A stretch of DNA of 14,339 nucleotides from JBFMFB01 sp040752115 (GTDB taxonomy: Bacteria; Pseudomonadota; Gammaproteobacteria; Burkholderiales; Sulfuricellaceae), in NCBI GenBank assembly GCA_040752115.1, contig JBFMFB010000040.1, positions 1 through 14,339 of the forward strand, in the 5' to 3' direction. The translations under genes and the position numbers were made by a program. The notes under the pieces are model-generated. The model was given only the letters and a program-made list of their open reading frames with translations, did not search any database and was not told where the DNA came from. This document shows, piece by piece, positions 1-8,576 of this stretch (its first letter is position 1; every line of letters starts with the position of its first letter).

Positions 1-891
1 CTGCACATCACCGGCCTGCTGCCGGAAATTCTCGACGTCCTGGACAGCTTCGGCTTTCGCATGGGCAAAGTCCGCATCTCCCTGCTGCTGATTCTGCAGG
101 GATTGGTGGCCATCGCCGCCACCCTGCTCATTGCCATGTGGCTGGGCCGGATCCTGGAAAGCAGGCTGATGCGGACGGAACAGATGGACATGAACCTGCG
201 GGTAATCCTGTCCAAGCTCGTGCGGGCGTTGCTGATTTTCGTCGGCGTCCTGATCGCCCTGCCGGTGGCGGGAATCGACCTTACCGTGCTTTCGGTGTTC
301 GGCGGCGCGCTCGGCGTGGGATTGGGCTTCGGTCTGCAGAAAATCGCCAGCAACTACGTCAGCGGTTTCATTATCCTGGCCGACCGCTCCATCCGCCTCG
401 GCGATGTCGTCACCATCGACAACCGGCACGGCGTCATCTCGCGACTCGGCACGCGCTATACCGTGGTGCGAGCCATGGACGGCACGGAGGCGCTGATTCC
501 CAACGAAACGCTGGTCACCTCGACCGTGGTCAACCACTCCTTTTCCAACCGGGAAGTGCTCGCCCGGCTGACGCTGCAGATCAGCTACCAGAGCCCGCTG
601 GAGGCGGCGATGACGATCATGGCCGATGCCGCCAGGGCGCAGCCGCGCGTGCTGCGCAAACCGGAGCCGCAGGCGATACTGAAGAGCTTCGCCGACAACG
701 GCATCGAACTGGAGCTGAATTTCTGGATCGCCGACCCGGAAGAAGGTGCCGGATCGTTGAAATCGGCGATCCAGCTCGAAATCTGGCGGGAATTCCAGCG
801 CGCCGGGATCGGGATACCCTATCCCCAGCGCGATATCCGGATCATCTCCGGGAAACCCGGCCAGGCTTCGGGAGCCGGCTTGGCACCGTAG
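1..891 (+). CDS. MscS-family mechanosensitive ion channel, C-terminal part (5' end outside window)
   Basis: This is the C-terminal part of a small-conductance mechanosensitive channel of the MscS family, an inner-membrane protein that releases solutes on hypo-osmotic shock. The frame is open from base 1 with no stop before the first in-window ATG at 61, so the real start lies upstream and 296 residues are visible. Hydrophobic segments come first. They are followed by the glycine/alanine-rich pore helix (GGALGVGLGFGLQKIASNYV, bases about 301-360) and then the beta domain (SGFIILADRSIRLGDVVTID), the family's most conserved part. The alpha/beta cytoplasmic vestibule domain follows, with the segments PNETLVTSTVVNHS and LELNFWIADPEEG. 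The protein ends normally at TAG. It is the only plus-strand gene and converges on the signal peptidase homologue, with 25 bases between the stops. The missing N-terminus may hold more membrane or periplasmic domains (as in MscK or YbdG types), so the subfamily cannot be set. Confidence 0.93.
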   Translation: MHITGLLPEILDVLDSFGFRMGKVRISLLLILQGLVAIAATLLIAMWLGRILESRLMRTEQMDMNLRVILSKLVRALLIFVGVLIALPVAGIDLTVLSVFGGALGVGLGFGLQKIASNYVSGFIILADRSIRLGDVVTIDNRHGVISRLGTRYTVVRAMDGTEALIPNETLVTSTVVNHSFSNREVLARLTLQISYQSPLEAAMTIMADAARAQPRVLRKPEPQAILKSFADNGIELELNFWIADPEEGAGSLKSAIQLEIWREFQRAGIGIPYPQRDIRIISGKPGQASGAGLAP

Positions 892-916
892 CGCGGATAT
901 CGGCCGGGCGCCGTCA

Positions 917-1828
917 TCACTCCAGCGCCATGGCCGTGCGATCCCACCGGATGCCGCCCCGATCGAGGTTCCACGACCAGAAGACCTTGGTGACCTTGCC
1001 GACCATCTTCTCCCGGGCGACGAAGCCGAAAATGCGGCTGTCGAACCTGACGTCGCGGTTGTCCCCCATCACGAAATAAGAGGCCGGCGGCACCTCTTTC
1101 GGCCCATAGGCATAACTGTCTGCACCAACCGACATCGCGGCTGTCCCACCCGACCCGTGGTGGGCGTAAGGTTCATCCAGCTTGTAGCCGTTCACCTTCA
1201 CCTCCCTCCCCCGAATTTCGATGGTGTCTCCCGGCCCGGCGATGATGCGCTTGATCAACTGCTCTTCCATGACATGGGTCAGTTGCGCCGATTTCTTCTC
1301 CTGCCCGAACTGGATCAGCGCAACATCCCCTCGCTTGGGCGCAGCCAGCTTGTTGATCAGGACCAGATCGCGCGGCAGGATGGTCGGCGACATGCCGTTG
1401 GAATTCATCACGAAGGCGCGCACGATGCTCCGGCCGACCAGCATGTCCATCAGCGGATTGACCGTCACCAGCAGGAATACGAACACTCCTGCGTAAATTA
1501 CCACCCGGTTGAACCAGCGCAACCGATAGCTCTCCGGCTGATTTTTTGCCAGCCGATAGGCATCCAGCGCAATGGCCGCCACCCCCACGAATGGCACCGC
1601 AAGCAGGATGATGCTGATTCTGCTCTCGATGTGCATGAATGCGATCGCTGCCAGCCAGGAAACGACGACCAGCGCGATATACATCGCGATGCCGCGCTGC
1701 AGGTGCCCGGCGTAGTGCTGCCCCATACCCGGACAAACCGACAGAAGCGCCGCAACGACCGGTTTGCGCGGCCGGATTTTGCCCCTTGCGTCCTTCTCCT
1801 GCAATTTCTTCTTCAAGCCTGCAAACAT
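917..1828 (-). CDS. Signal peptidase I (LepB) homologue with an extra N-terminal membrane domain and Gly at the nucleophile position
   Basis: The protein has 303 aa and belongs to the S26 signal peptidase I family, which cleaves Sec/Tat signal peptides on the periplasmic face of the inner membrane. Residues about 22-95 form a two- or three-helix membrane domain with the motif CPGMGQHYAGHLQRG, an addition to the basic LepB plan. A further membrane anchor spans about 108-128. The catalytic fold follows: MNSNGMSPTI (141-150) is box B, LIKRIIAGPGD (191-201) carries the general base Lys193, and MGDNRDVRFDSR (254-265) is the C-terminal signature. In E. coli LepB box B reads PSGSM, with Ser88 in the oxyanion hole and Ser90 as nucleophile. 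Here Ser143 aligns with Ser88, but Gly145 (GGC, bases 1394-1396) replaces Ser90. Ser147 follows the Met. The protein may therefore be inactive, use a shifted serine, or have another role. The ATG at 1828 has a good GGAGG ribosome site 7 bases upstream. It lies 84 bases downstream of alaS and may have its own promoter. The family is certain; activity is not. Confidence 0.9.
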   Translation of the reverse strand: MFAGLKKKLQEKDARGKIRPRKPVVAALLSVCPGMGQHYAGHLQRGIAMYIALVVVSWLAAIAFMHIESRISIILLAVPFVGVAAIALDAYRLAKNQPESYRLRWFNRVVIYAGVFVFLLVTVNPLMDMLVGRSIVRAFVMNSNGMSPTILPRDLVLINKLAAPKRGDVALIQFGQEKKSAQLTHVMEEQLIKRIIAGPGDTIEIRGREVKVNGYKLDEPYAHHGSGGTAAMSVGADSYAYGPKEVPPASYFVMGDNRDVRFDSRIFGFVAREKMVGKVTKVFWSWNLDRGGIRWDRTAMALE

Positions 1829-1856
1829 GAATCGCCCTCCAAGTTAAACCGATCTT

Positions 1857-1886
1857 TTTATCCTGAAAGGCGACAATTTATCACAA
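1857..1886 (-). promoter_or_regulatory. Possible sigma70 promoter of the signal peptidase homologue
   Basis: On the minus strand TTGTGA (1881-1886) and GATAAA (1857-1862) are separated by 18 bases. Each matches four of six consensus positions. They lie in the AT-rich gap between alaS and the lepB-like gene, 29 bases upstream of its ATG. No terminator-like hairpin follows alaS, so read-through is equally possible. The call is based on motif matching alone. Confidence 0.3.
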
Positions 1887-1912
1887 ATTGCGAAAACGAA
1901 CATGAGTTTAAA

Positions 1913-4507
<2,595 letters not shown>

Positions 4508-4528
4508 TCTTGCTTTCCTGATGCCTGC

Positions 4529-4576
4529 AGGGTGCGCCATGCCCCCGTTCGAGTGTTGGGGCGCACGGCGCACCCT
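4529..4576. repeat. REP-like palindromic element in the lipoprotein-alaS gap
   Basis: AGGGTGCGCC (4529-4538) is exactly the reverse complement of GGCGCACCCT (4567-4576), giving a 10-bp perfect stem. Inside it GCCCC (4541-4545) can pair with GGGGC (4558-4562), leaving a 12-base loop, so the element would fold as a stepped hairpin. Neither side has a T-run, so it does not look like an intrinsic terminator. The GGTGCGC...GCGCACC pattern resembles dispersed intergenic palindromes of proteobacterial genomes. That is recalled family resemblance; copy number could not be checked here. It lies 21 bases upstream of the alaS start and could affect mRNA stability or alaS translation. Confidence 0.6.
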
Positions 4577-4588
4577 GTCTGTTACAAA

Positions 4589-4948
4589 TTACAAACGCCT
4601 GATTTCCTTGATTCGCAGGCCGATGGACTGGCCGCCCACGATCGCCATGCTTTCCACCACGCCCCGGACGGTAACGGTCTGGTTCACCTCCGGCAGGCTG
4701 TCGCGGGCGATGACGGCCACCAGTTCGCCGCTGCCGTCGTCGAGCACGTAGGCCTTGAGATCGATCAGCGAAACCTTGAGGATGTCTTTGACCTTGCCCT
4801 TGATCCTGATTTCCTTGCCCTCGAACCGGGCGGGAGAGGACACGATTTCCTTCACTGGCGTAAAGCCGAACGGCAGGTAGTCGCAACCGGAGAGGAACAG
4901 CAGACCCGTCAGTATCGCGGCGGGAAAATGGTTTCTCGAAGCGTTCAA
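4589..4948 (-). CDS. Small predicted lipoprotein with an OB-fold-like domain, unknown function
   Basis: The protein has 119 aa. A basic, short N-terminus is followed by a hydrophobic stretch and a lipobox ending LFLSGC, with Cys22 as the lipidation site. Asp23 stands at the +2 position, which in E. coli retains lipoproteins in the inner membrane. The mature part (about 97 aa) looks like an all-beta OB fold of the tRNA_anti-like kind: SSPARFEGKEIRIKGKV, then AYVLDDGSGELVAVI, then TVTVRGVVES. No catalytic motif is seen. The only plausible start is TTG at 4948: the same frame is closed by a TGA three codons upstream (4955-4957, the recX stop), and later starts would remove the signal. A GAGGAA ribosome site overlaps the end of recX, so translation is probably coupled to recX. 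It is the likely last gene of a recA-recX unit, before alaS. The lipoprotein call is firm; the fold is inferred from pattern and the function is unknown. Confidence 0.8.
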   Translation of the reverse strand: MNASRNHFPAAILTGLLFLSGCDYLPFGFTPVKEIVSSPARFEGKEIRIKGKVKDILKVSLIDLKAYVLDDGSGELVAVIARDSLPEVNQTVTVRGVVESMAIVGGQSIGLRIKEIRRL

Positions 4949-4954
4949 AAGCGG

Positions 4955-5392
4955 TCATTCCTCGCTGCAGCGCAGCACTTTTCCGATCACATCGAGGCTG
5001 AATCCCCGGCTTTGCAGGAAGCGCATCTGCCTCGCCCGTTCCTTCGCGTCCTGCGGCAATGCGCCGAATTTCTTCGCCCACACCGCGCGGGCGGTTTCCA
5101 GCTCGGTTTCCTTGATTTGCGGCAGCACTTCTTCGATCAGTGCCTCGGCGACACCTTTCTCGCGCAGCTCGTGGGCGATGCGCTGCATGCCATACTTGCC
5201 CTGCCGGGCATGGAGGATCTGTTCGACGAACCGCGCTTCCGACAGCCAGCCCCGGGTTTGCAGCTCATCGAGCAGGGTGTCGAGGGTCCCCGCATCCTCG
5301 GCATGAGGCGCGAGCTTGCGCCGCAATTCCTGCCGCGAATATTCGCGCCGGGCAAGACAACTCAGCGCCCGCGCGCGAAGATCGGGCTTCAT
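4955..5392 (-). CDS. recX: Recombination regulatory protein RecX
   Basis: RecX (145 aa) binds RecA filaments and modulates, usually limits, their extension and coprotease activity in the cytoplasm. The sequence is the all-helical tandem three-helix repeat fold of the family: ALSCLARREYSRQELRRKL (residues 9-27), then LSEARFVEQILHARQGKYG (50-68) followed by QRIAHELREKGV, and a third repeat ending MRFLQSRGFSLDVIGKVL. Length is typical. The start ATG overlaps the recA stop in an ATGA (5389-5392). The GGAGG before it ends only one base from the ATG, poor spacing for independent initiation, so translational coupling to recA is likely. It is followed after 6 bases by a small lipoprotein gene. Confidence 0.96.
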   Translation of the reverse strand: MKPDLRARALSCLARREYSRQELRRKLAPHAEDAGTLDTLLDELQTRGWLSEARFVEQILHARQGKYGMQRIAHELREKGVAEALIEEVLPQIKETELETARAVWAKKFGALPQDAKERARQMRFLQSRGFSLDVIGKVLRCSEE

Positions 5393-6414
5393 GCCTCCAC
5401 GAGAGCCCTGTCCGGAACGGCGGAAGGCACGCCGATTGCGGCGCGTATCTTGGCTTCGATTTCGGCGGCTATCTCCGGGTGTTCCTTGAGGTATTCCCGC
5501 GCATTGTCCTTGCCCTGGCCGATTTTCTCGCCCTTGTAGCTGTACCAGGCGCCGGATTTTTCCACTAGCTTGTGCTCCGCGCCGAGATCGATGATTTCCC
5601 CCTCGCGCGAAATGCCCTCGCCGTAGAGGATGTCGAATTCCGCCTGTTTGAAAGGCGGCGCCACTTTGTTCTTGACCACCTTGACCTTGGTCTCGGAGCC
5701 GATCACTTCCTCGCCCTTCTTGATCGCGCCAGTGCGGCGGATATCGAGACGCACCGAAGCGTAGAATTTGAGCGCATTGCCGCCGGTCGTGGTTTCCGGG
5801 TTGCCGAACATGACGCCGATCTTCATGCGGATCTGGTTGATGAAAATGACCAGGGTGTTGCTGCGCTTGATGTTGGCGGTCAGCTTCCGCAGCGCCTGCG
5901 ACATCAGCCGGGCCTGCAGGCCCATGTGCGAATCGCCCATCTCGCCTTCGATCTCTGCCTTGGGCGTCAGCGCGGCGACCGAGTCGACCACCACGATGTC
6001 CACGCTGCCGGAGCGCACCAGCATGTCGGCGATCTCCAGCGCCTGTTCACCGGTATCCGGCTGGGAAATCAGCAGATCAGCGACATTGACGCCGAGTTTT
6101 TGCGCATACTGCGGATCGAGCGCGTGCTCCGCGTCGATGAAGGCGGCGGTGCCGCCCAATTTCTGCATCTCGGCAATCGCCTGCAGGGTGAGCGTGGTCT
6201 TGCCCGAGGATTCCGGCCCATAGATCTCCACGATCCGCCCCCGCGGCAGGCCGCCGACGCCGAGCGCGATATCCAGGCCGAGGGAACCGGTCGAAACCAC
6301 CTGGATGTCATGCACCACCTCGCCGTCGCCCAGGCGCATGATGGAGCCCTTGCCGAACTGCTTCTCGATCTGGCTCAGCGCCGCCGCCAGGGCCTTGCTC
6401 TTGTTCTCGTCCAT
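5389..6414 (-). CDS. recA: Recombinase RecA
   Basis: RecA (341 aa, normal length) forms ATP-dependent filaments on single-stranded DNA, drives strand exchange in recombinational repair and activates LexA self-cleavage. The N-terminal oligomerisation helix is present (KALAAALSQIEKQFGKGSI). The Walker A motif GPESSGKT lies at residues 66-73, the conserved EHALDPQYA near 100, the Walker B strand with VVVDSVAALTPKAE, loop L1 followed by the MGLQARLMSQALRKL helix, and loop L2 with FGNPETTTGGNALKFYASVR. The C-terminus is short and mixed in charge. ATG at 6414 has GAGG 9 bases upstream. A possible promoter sits in the 69-base gap after pncC. No CTGT-N8-ACAG SOS box is visible in that gap. recX overlaps its stop codon. 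Confidence 0.99.
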   Translation of the reverse strand: MDENKSKALAAALSQIEKQFGKGSIMRLGDGEVVHDIQVVSTGSLGLDIALGVGGLPRGRIVEIYGPESSGKTTLTLQAIAEMQKLGGTAAFIDAEHALDPQYAQKLGVNVADLLISQPDTGEQALEIADMLVRSGSVDIVVVDSVAALTPKAEIEGEMGDSHMGLQARLMSQALRKLTANIKRSNTLVIFINQIRMKIGVMFGNPETTTGGNALKFYASVRLDIRRTGAIKKGEEVIGSETKVKVVKNKVAPPFKQAEFDILYGEGISREGEIIDLGAEHKLVEKSGAWYSYKGEKIGQGKDNAREYLKEHPEIAAEIEAKIRAAIGVPSAVPDRALVEA

Positions 6415-6443
6415 GGAAGATATCCTCGAAAAATAACCGTCGA

Positions 6444-6473
6444 ATTATGGCACAAGTCGGGGGGAATTGGTAA
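6444..6473 (-). promoter_or_regulatory. Possible sigma70 promoter of recA
   Basis: On the minus strand TTACCA (6468-6473, four of six matches to TTGACA) and CATAAT (6444-6449, five of six matches to TATAAT) are separated by 18 bases. A transcript would start near 6437, leaving a leader of about 23 bases that still contains the GAGG ribosome site (6424-6427). No LexA-type CTGT-N8-ACAG palindrome overlaps it. The call is by motif only. Confidence 0.42.
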
Positions 6474-6483
6474 CGCGCGGGTT

Positions 6484-6972
6484 CTACCGCAAGTGCGCCA
6501 GCACGCCGCGCAGCGCCGCTTCGACCGCCTGGCGACGTACTTTCCGCCGGTCGCCGTCGAAGCGATGGGTTTCGGCGACGATGGCGCCGTCTTTCGCGCC
6601 CCATGCCAGGCAAACCATCCCGACCGGCTTGTCGGGCGTGCCGCCCCCCGGTCCCGCGATGCCGCTGATCGCCAGCGCGACTTGGGCGTGGCTGCGCTCC
6701 AGCGCTCCGGCCACCATCTCCCGCACCACCGCCTCGCTCACGGCACCATAGCGCGTCAAGGTCTGCGCCGACACCCCGAGCATTTCCTGCTTGGATCGGT
6801 CGGTGTAGGTGATGAAACCGCGCTCATACCAGTGAGAGCTGCCGGGCACGGCGGTCACCGCCTCGCCCACCCAGCCGCCGGTGCAGGATTCGGCGGTGGC
6901 GAGCATCAGCCCGCGCACCTTCAGCGCTTCCCCGACTTCCGCCGCCAGCCGGTAAAGCTCGTCATCAACCAT
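6484..6972 (-). CDS. pncC: Nicotinamide-nucleotide amidase PncC (CinA C-terminal domain protein)
   Basis: This 162-aa stand-alone CinA C-terminal domain hydrolyses NMN to nicotinate mononucleotide and ammonia. It recycles the NMN released by NAD-dependent DNA ligase back to NAD. The family signature AESCTGGWVGEAVTAVPGSS is at residues 27-46, with Ser29 as the expected catalytic serine. YERGFITYTDRSKQEMLGV (49-67) and the glycine-rich SGIAGPGGGTPDKPVGMV (103-120) are also typical. The N-terminal MoCF-like domain of full-length CinA is absent, as in E. coli PncC (YgaD). The start overlaps the end of pgpA by 8 bases, so the two are likely cotranslated. Placement directly before recA is the usual pncC/cinA-recA order. 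Confidence 0.96.
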   Translation of the reverse strand: MVDDELYRLAAEVGEALKVRGLMLATAESCTGGWVGEAVTAVPGSSHWYERGFITYTDRSKQEMLGVSAQTLTRYGAVSEAVVREMVAGALERSHAQVALAISGIAGPGGGTPDKPVGMVCLAWGAKDGAIVAETHRFDGDRRKVRRQAVEAALRGVLAHLR

Positions 6973-7444
6973 GGATCATCTTCTCCGCCAATTTGACCCC
7001 CGCCAAGGCATAGCCGGCTGCCAACAAATCGTCCAGCATCACCCCGAAGCCGCCGCCGACTCTGCGGTCGAACCAGCGGATGGGAAAAGGCTTCCAGATG
7101 TCGAACAGGCGGAACAGGGCAAAGCCGGCGGCGAATCCCCACACGGTCTGCGGTACAAATGCCAGCACCAGCAGGAACGCCACTATCTCGTCCCAGACGA
7201 TGCCACCGTAGTCCTCGACGCCCAGCGCCCTGCCGGTCACGTCGCACCATCGCACGCCCGCCGCAAACAACCCGGCGACCACGGCCAGATAAACGGCCGG
7301 CGCAAGCCCGGAAAACAGCCAGTAGAGCGGAAACGCCGCCAGCGTGCCGATCGTGCCCGGCGCCTTCGGGCTCAGGCCGCTGCCGAAGCCGAAGGCGAGA
7401 AAATGCGCCGGCCGCCGGGTAATGAATTTCCAGTCAGGCAACAT
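6965..7444 (-). CDS. pgpA: Phosphatidylglycerophosphatase A
   Basis: PgpA dephosphorylates phosphatidylglycerol phosphate to phosphatidylglycerol in the inner membrane. With the ATG at 7444 the protein has 159 aa. The family motifs are present: GFGSGLSPKAPGTIGTL (19-35), the acidic VWDEIVAF (83-90; Asp85 and Glu86, probably metal-binding), DIWKPFPI (115-122) and GGFGVMLDDLLAG-like (130-143; Asp138, Asp139). There are about three or four hydrophobic segments. A longer frame starts at TTG 7471 (168 aa, overlapping thiL by 14 bases). I prefer the ATG because it leaves a 13-base gap after thiL and gives the usual short lead before the first motif, although neither start has a strong ribosome site. 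It is the middle gene of thiL-pgpA-pncC. Confidence 0.95.
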   Translation of the reverse strand: MLPDWKFITRRPAHFLAFGFGSGLSPKAPGTIGTLAAFPLYWLFSGLAPAVYLAVVAGLFAAGVRWCDVTGRALGVEDYGGIVWDEIVAFLLVLAFVPQTVWGFAAGFALFRLFDIWKPFPIRWFDRRVGGGFGVMLDDLLAAGYALAGVKLAEKMIHG

Positions 7445-7457
7445 CGCCGGTTTTTGC

Positions 7458-8420
7458 TCAGTCAGCGGCAAAATGGTCGTATCCCCGCGTACCTGTCGCC
7501 ATCGGCGCGCCCCGCTCGTCCAGCAGGCGCAGGCCGCTGCCCGGCTTGATCGTGCCGATTCGCGCGAGCGACAGATCGAGTTCGCAGGCCAGATCCCGAA
7601 CTTCGCCGTGCCGCTCGGCGGGGACGGTGAAGCACAGCTCGTAGTCGTCCCCTCCCGCCAGCAGGCAACTGCGCCCAGGCTCGCCGTCGAGATGCCTTTT
7701 CAGCGCCGCCGAGGCAGGCAGCGCCGCAAACTCGATTTCCGCCGAAACGTTGGAGCATTCCAGGATATGCCCGAGATCAGCCAGCAAACCGTCCGAAATA
7801 TCGATCGCACTGTGCGCCACGCCAAGCAGGCCGCGCCCCAGCGCCACGCGCGGCTCGGGCGTGTGCAGTGCGGACAGGCAGGCGGCCGCCTCCTGCGGTG
7901 CGAGTTCGACGCGATGTTGCAGATACGCCAGCCCGAGCGCCGCATCCCCCAAATAGCCGGATACCCAGATCTCGTCTCCCGGCCTTGCGCCGCTGCGCCT
8001 GAGCGCGCGCCCCACCGGCACCTCACCCATGATCTGCACGCACAGGGTCAGCGGGCCGCGGGTGGTGTCGCCGCCGACAAGCTCCACGCCGTATTCCTGC
8101 GCCAGGGCAAAGAATCCTTCGCTGAAGGCAGAAAGCCAGGCTTCGTCCGCCTCCGGCAGAGCGATGGAAAGCGTCGCCCAGCGCGGCGTGGCACCCATCG
8201 CCGCCATGTCGGACAGGTTCACCGCCAGGGCCTTGTGCCCAAGCTTGCGCGGATCGGCGTCGGGAAAGAAATGATGCCCAACCAGCAGCATGTCGGTGGA
8301 AACCGCCAGCTCCATGCCGTCCGCCACACGCACCAGCGCCGCATCGTCGCCCACGCCCAGCGCGGCGTGCGGCGAAGGGCGGGTGAAAAAGCGGCGGATC
8401 AGGTCAAATTCGGAAGGCAT
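7458..8420 (-). CDS. thiL: Thiamine-monophosphate kinase
   Basis: ThiL phosphorylates thiamine monophosphate to the cofactor thiamine diphosphate using ATP, the last step of the pathway. The 320-aa protein aligns along its length with E. coli ThiL (325 aa). It shows GVGDDAALVRV (22-32), with Asp25 and Asp26 in the metal/nucleotide site, STDMLLVGHHF (41-51), KALAVNLSDMAAMGA (63-77), GGDTTRGPL (116-124), DISDGLLADLGHI (207-219) and GGDDYELCFTVP (256-267). The start is set at ATG 8420, which gives the canonical MPSEFDLI opening and has GAGGAA upstream. The longer frame to 8453 would add 11 residues read from an intergenic palindromic repeat. It is the first gene of the thiL-pgpA-pncC group. The arm of the inverted repeat begins 14 bases upstream of its start. 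Confidence 0.97.
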   Translation of the reverse strand: MPSEFDLIRRFFTRPSPHAALGVGDDAALVRVADGMELAVSTDMLLVGHHFFPDADPRKLGHKALAVNLSDMAAMGATPRWATLSIALPEADEAWLSAFSEGFFALAQEYGVELVGGDTTRGPLTLCVQIMGEVPVGRALRRSGARPGDEIWVSGYLGDAALGLAYLQHRVELAPQEAAACLSALHTPEPRVALGRGLLGVAHSAIDISDGLLADLGHILECSNVSAEIEFAALPASAALKRHLDGEPGRSCLLAGGDDYELCFTVPAERHGEVRDLACELDLSLARIGTIKPGSGLRLLDERGAPMATGTRGYDHFAAD

Positions 8421-8434
8421 GAGGTCATTCCTCG

Positions 8435-8567
8435 TTTTGGCCACGAATGACACGAATTGGCACGAATAAAAACATGTCGTTTCGGCAATGTGTGTTATGT
8501 GGCAGGGTGCGTGGCAGGCCCATCATTCGTGCACATTCGTGCACATTCGTGTCATTCGTGGCCAAAA
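8435..8567. repeat. Inverted-repeat element made of CACGAAT heptamers in the uup-thiL gap
   Basis: Bases 8435-8457 and 8545-8567 are perfect 23-bp inverted repeats, each containing TTTTGGCCACGAATGACAC or its complement, separated by 87 bases. The heptamer CACGAAT occurs three times in the left part (8442, 8451, 8461) and four times as ATTCGTG in the right part (8525, 8535, 8545, 8554), always 9-10 bases apart, close to one helical turn. The right part also contains an exact tandem GCACATTCGT (8531-8550). The element occupies nearly the whole spacer, from 9 bases after the uup stop to 14 bases before the thiL ATG. No T-run follows either arm, so it is not a standard intrinsic terminator. The core between the arms has no coding sequence. 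It resembles dispersed intergenic repeats or a small non-autonomous element; copy number is unknown here. Confidence 0.75.
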
Positions 8568-8576
8568 AAACAGTTT

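Noticed and set aside
4508..4573. Longer alaS start at 4573
   Set aside because: The added residues are encoded by the REP-like hairpin, and AlaRS proteins begin at the MKSSEIRQKF-type segment.
8421..8453. Longer thiL start at 8453
   Set aside because: The added residues come from the inverted repeat; ATG 8420 has a ribosome site and gives the family's usual N-terminus.
8435..8567. CRISPR array or intrinsic terminator in the uup-thiL gap
   Set aside because: The repeats are 7-10 bases with 2-3 base gaps and inverted halves, not 25-40 base direct repeats with unique spacers; neither arm is followed by a T-run in the direction of transcription.
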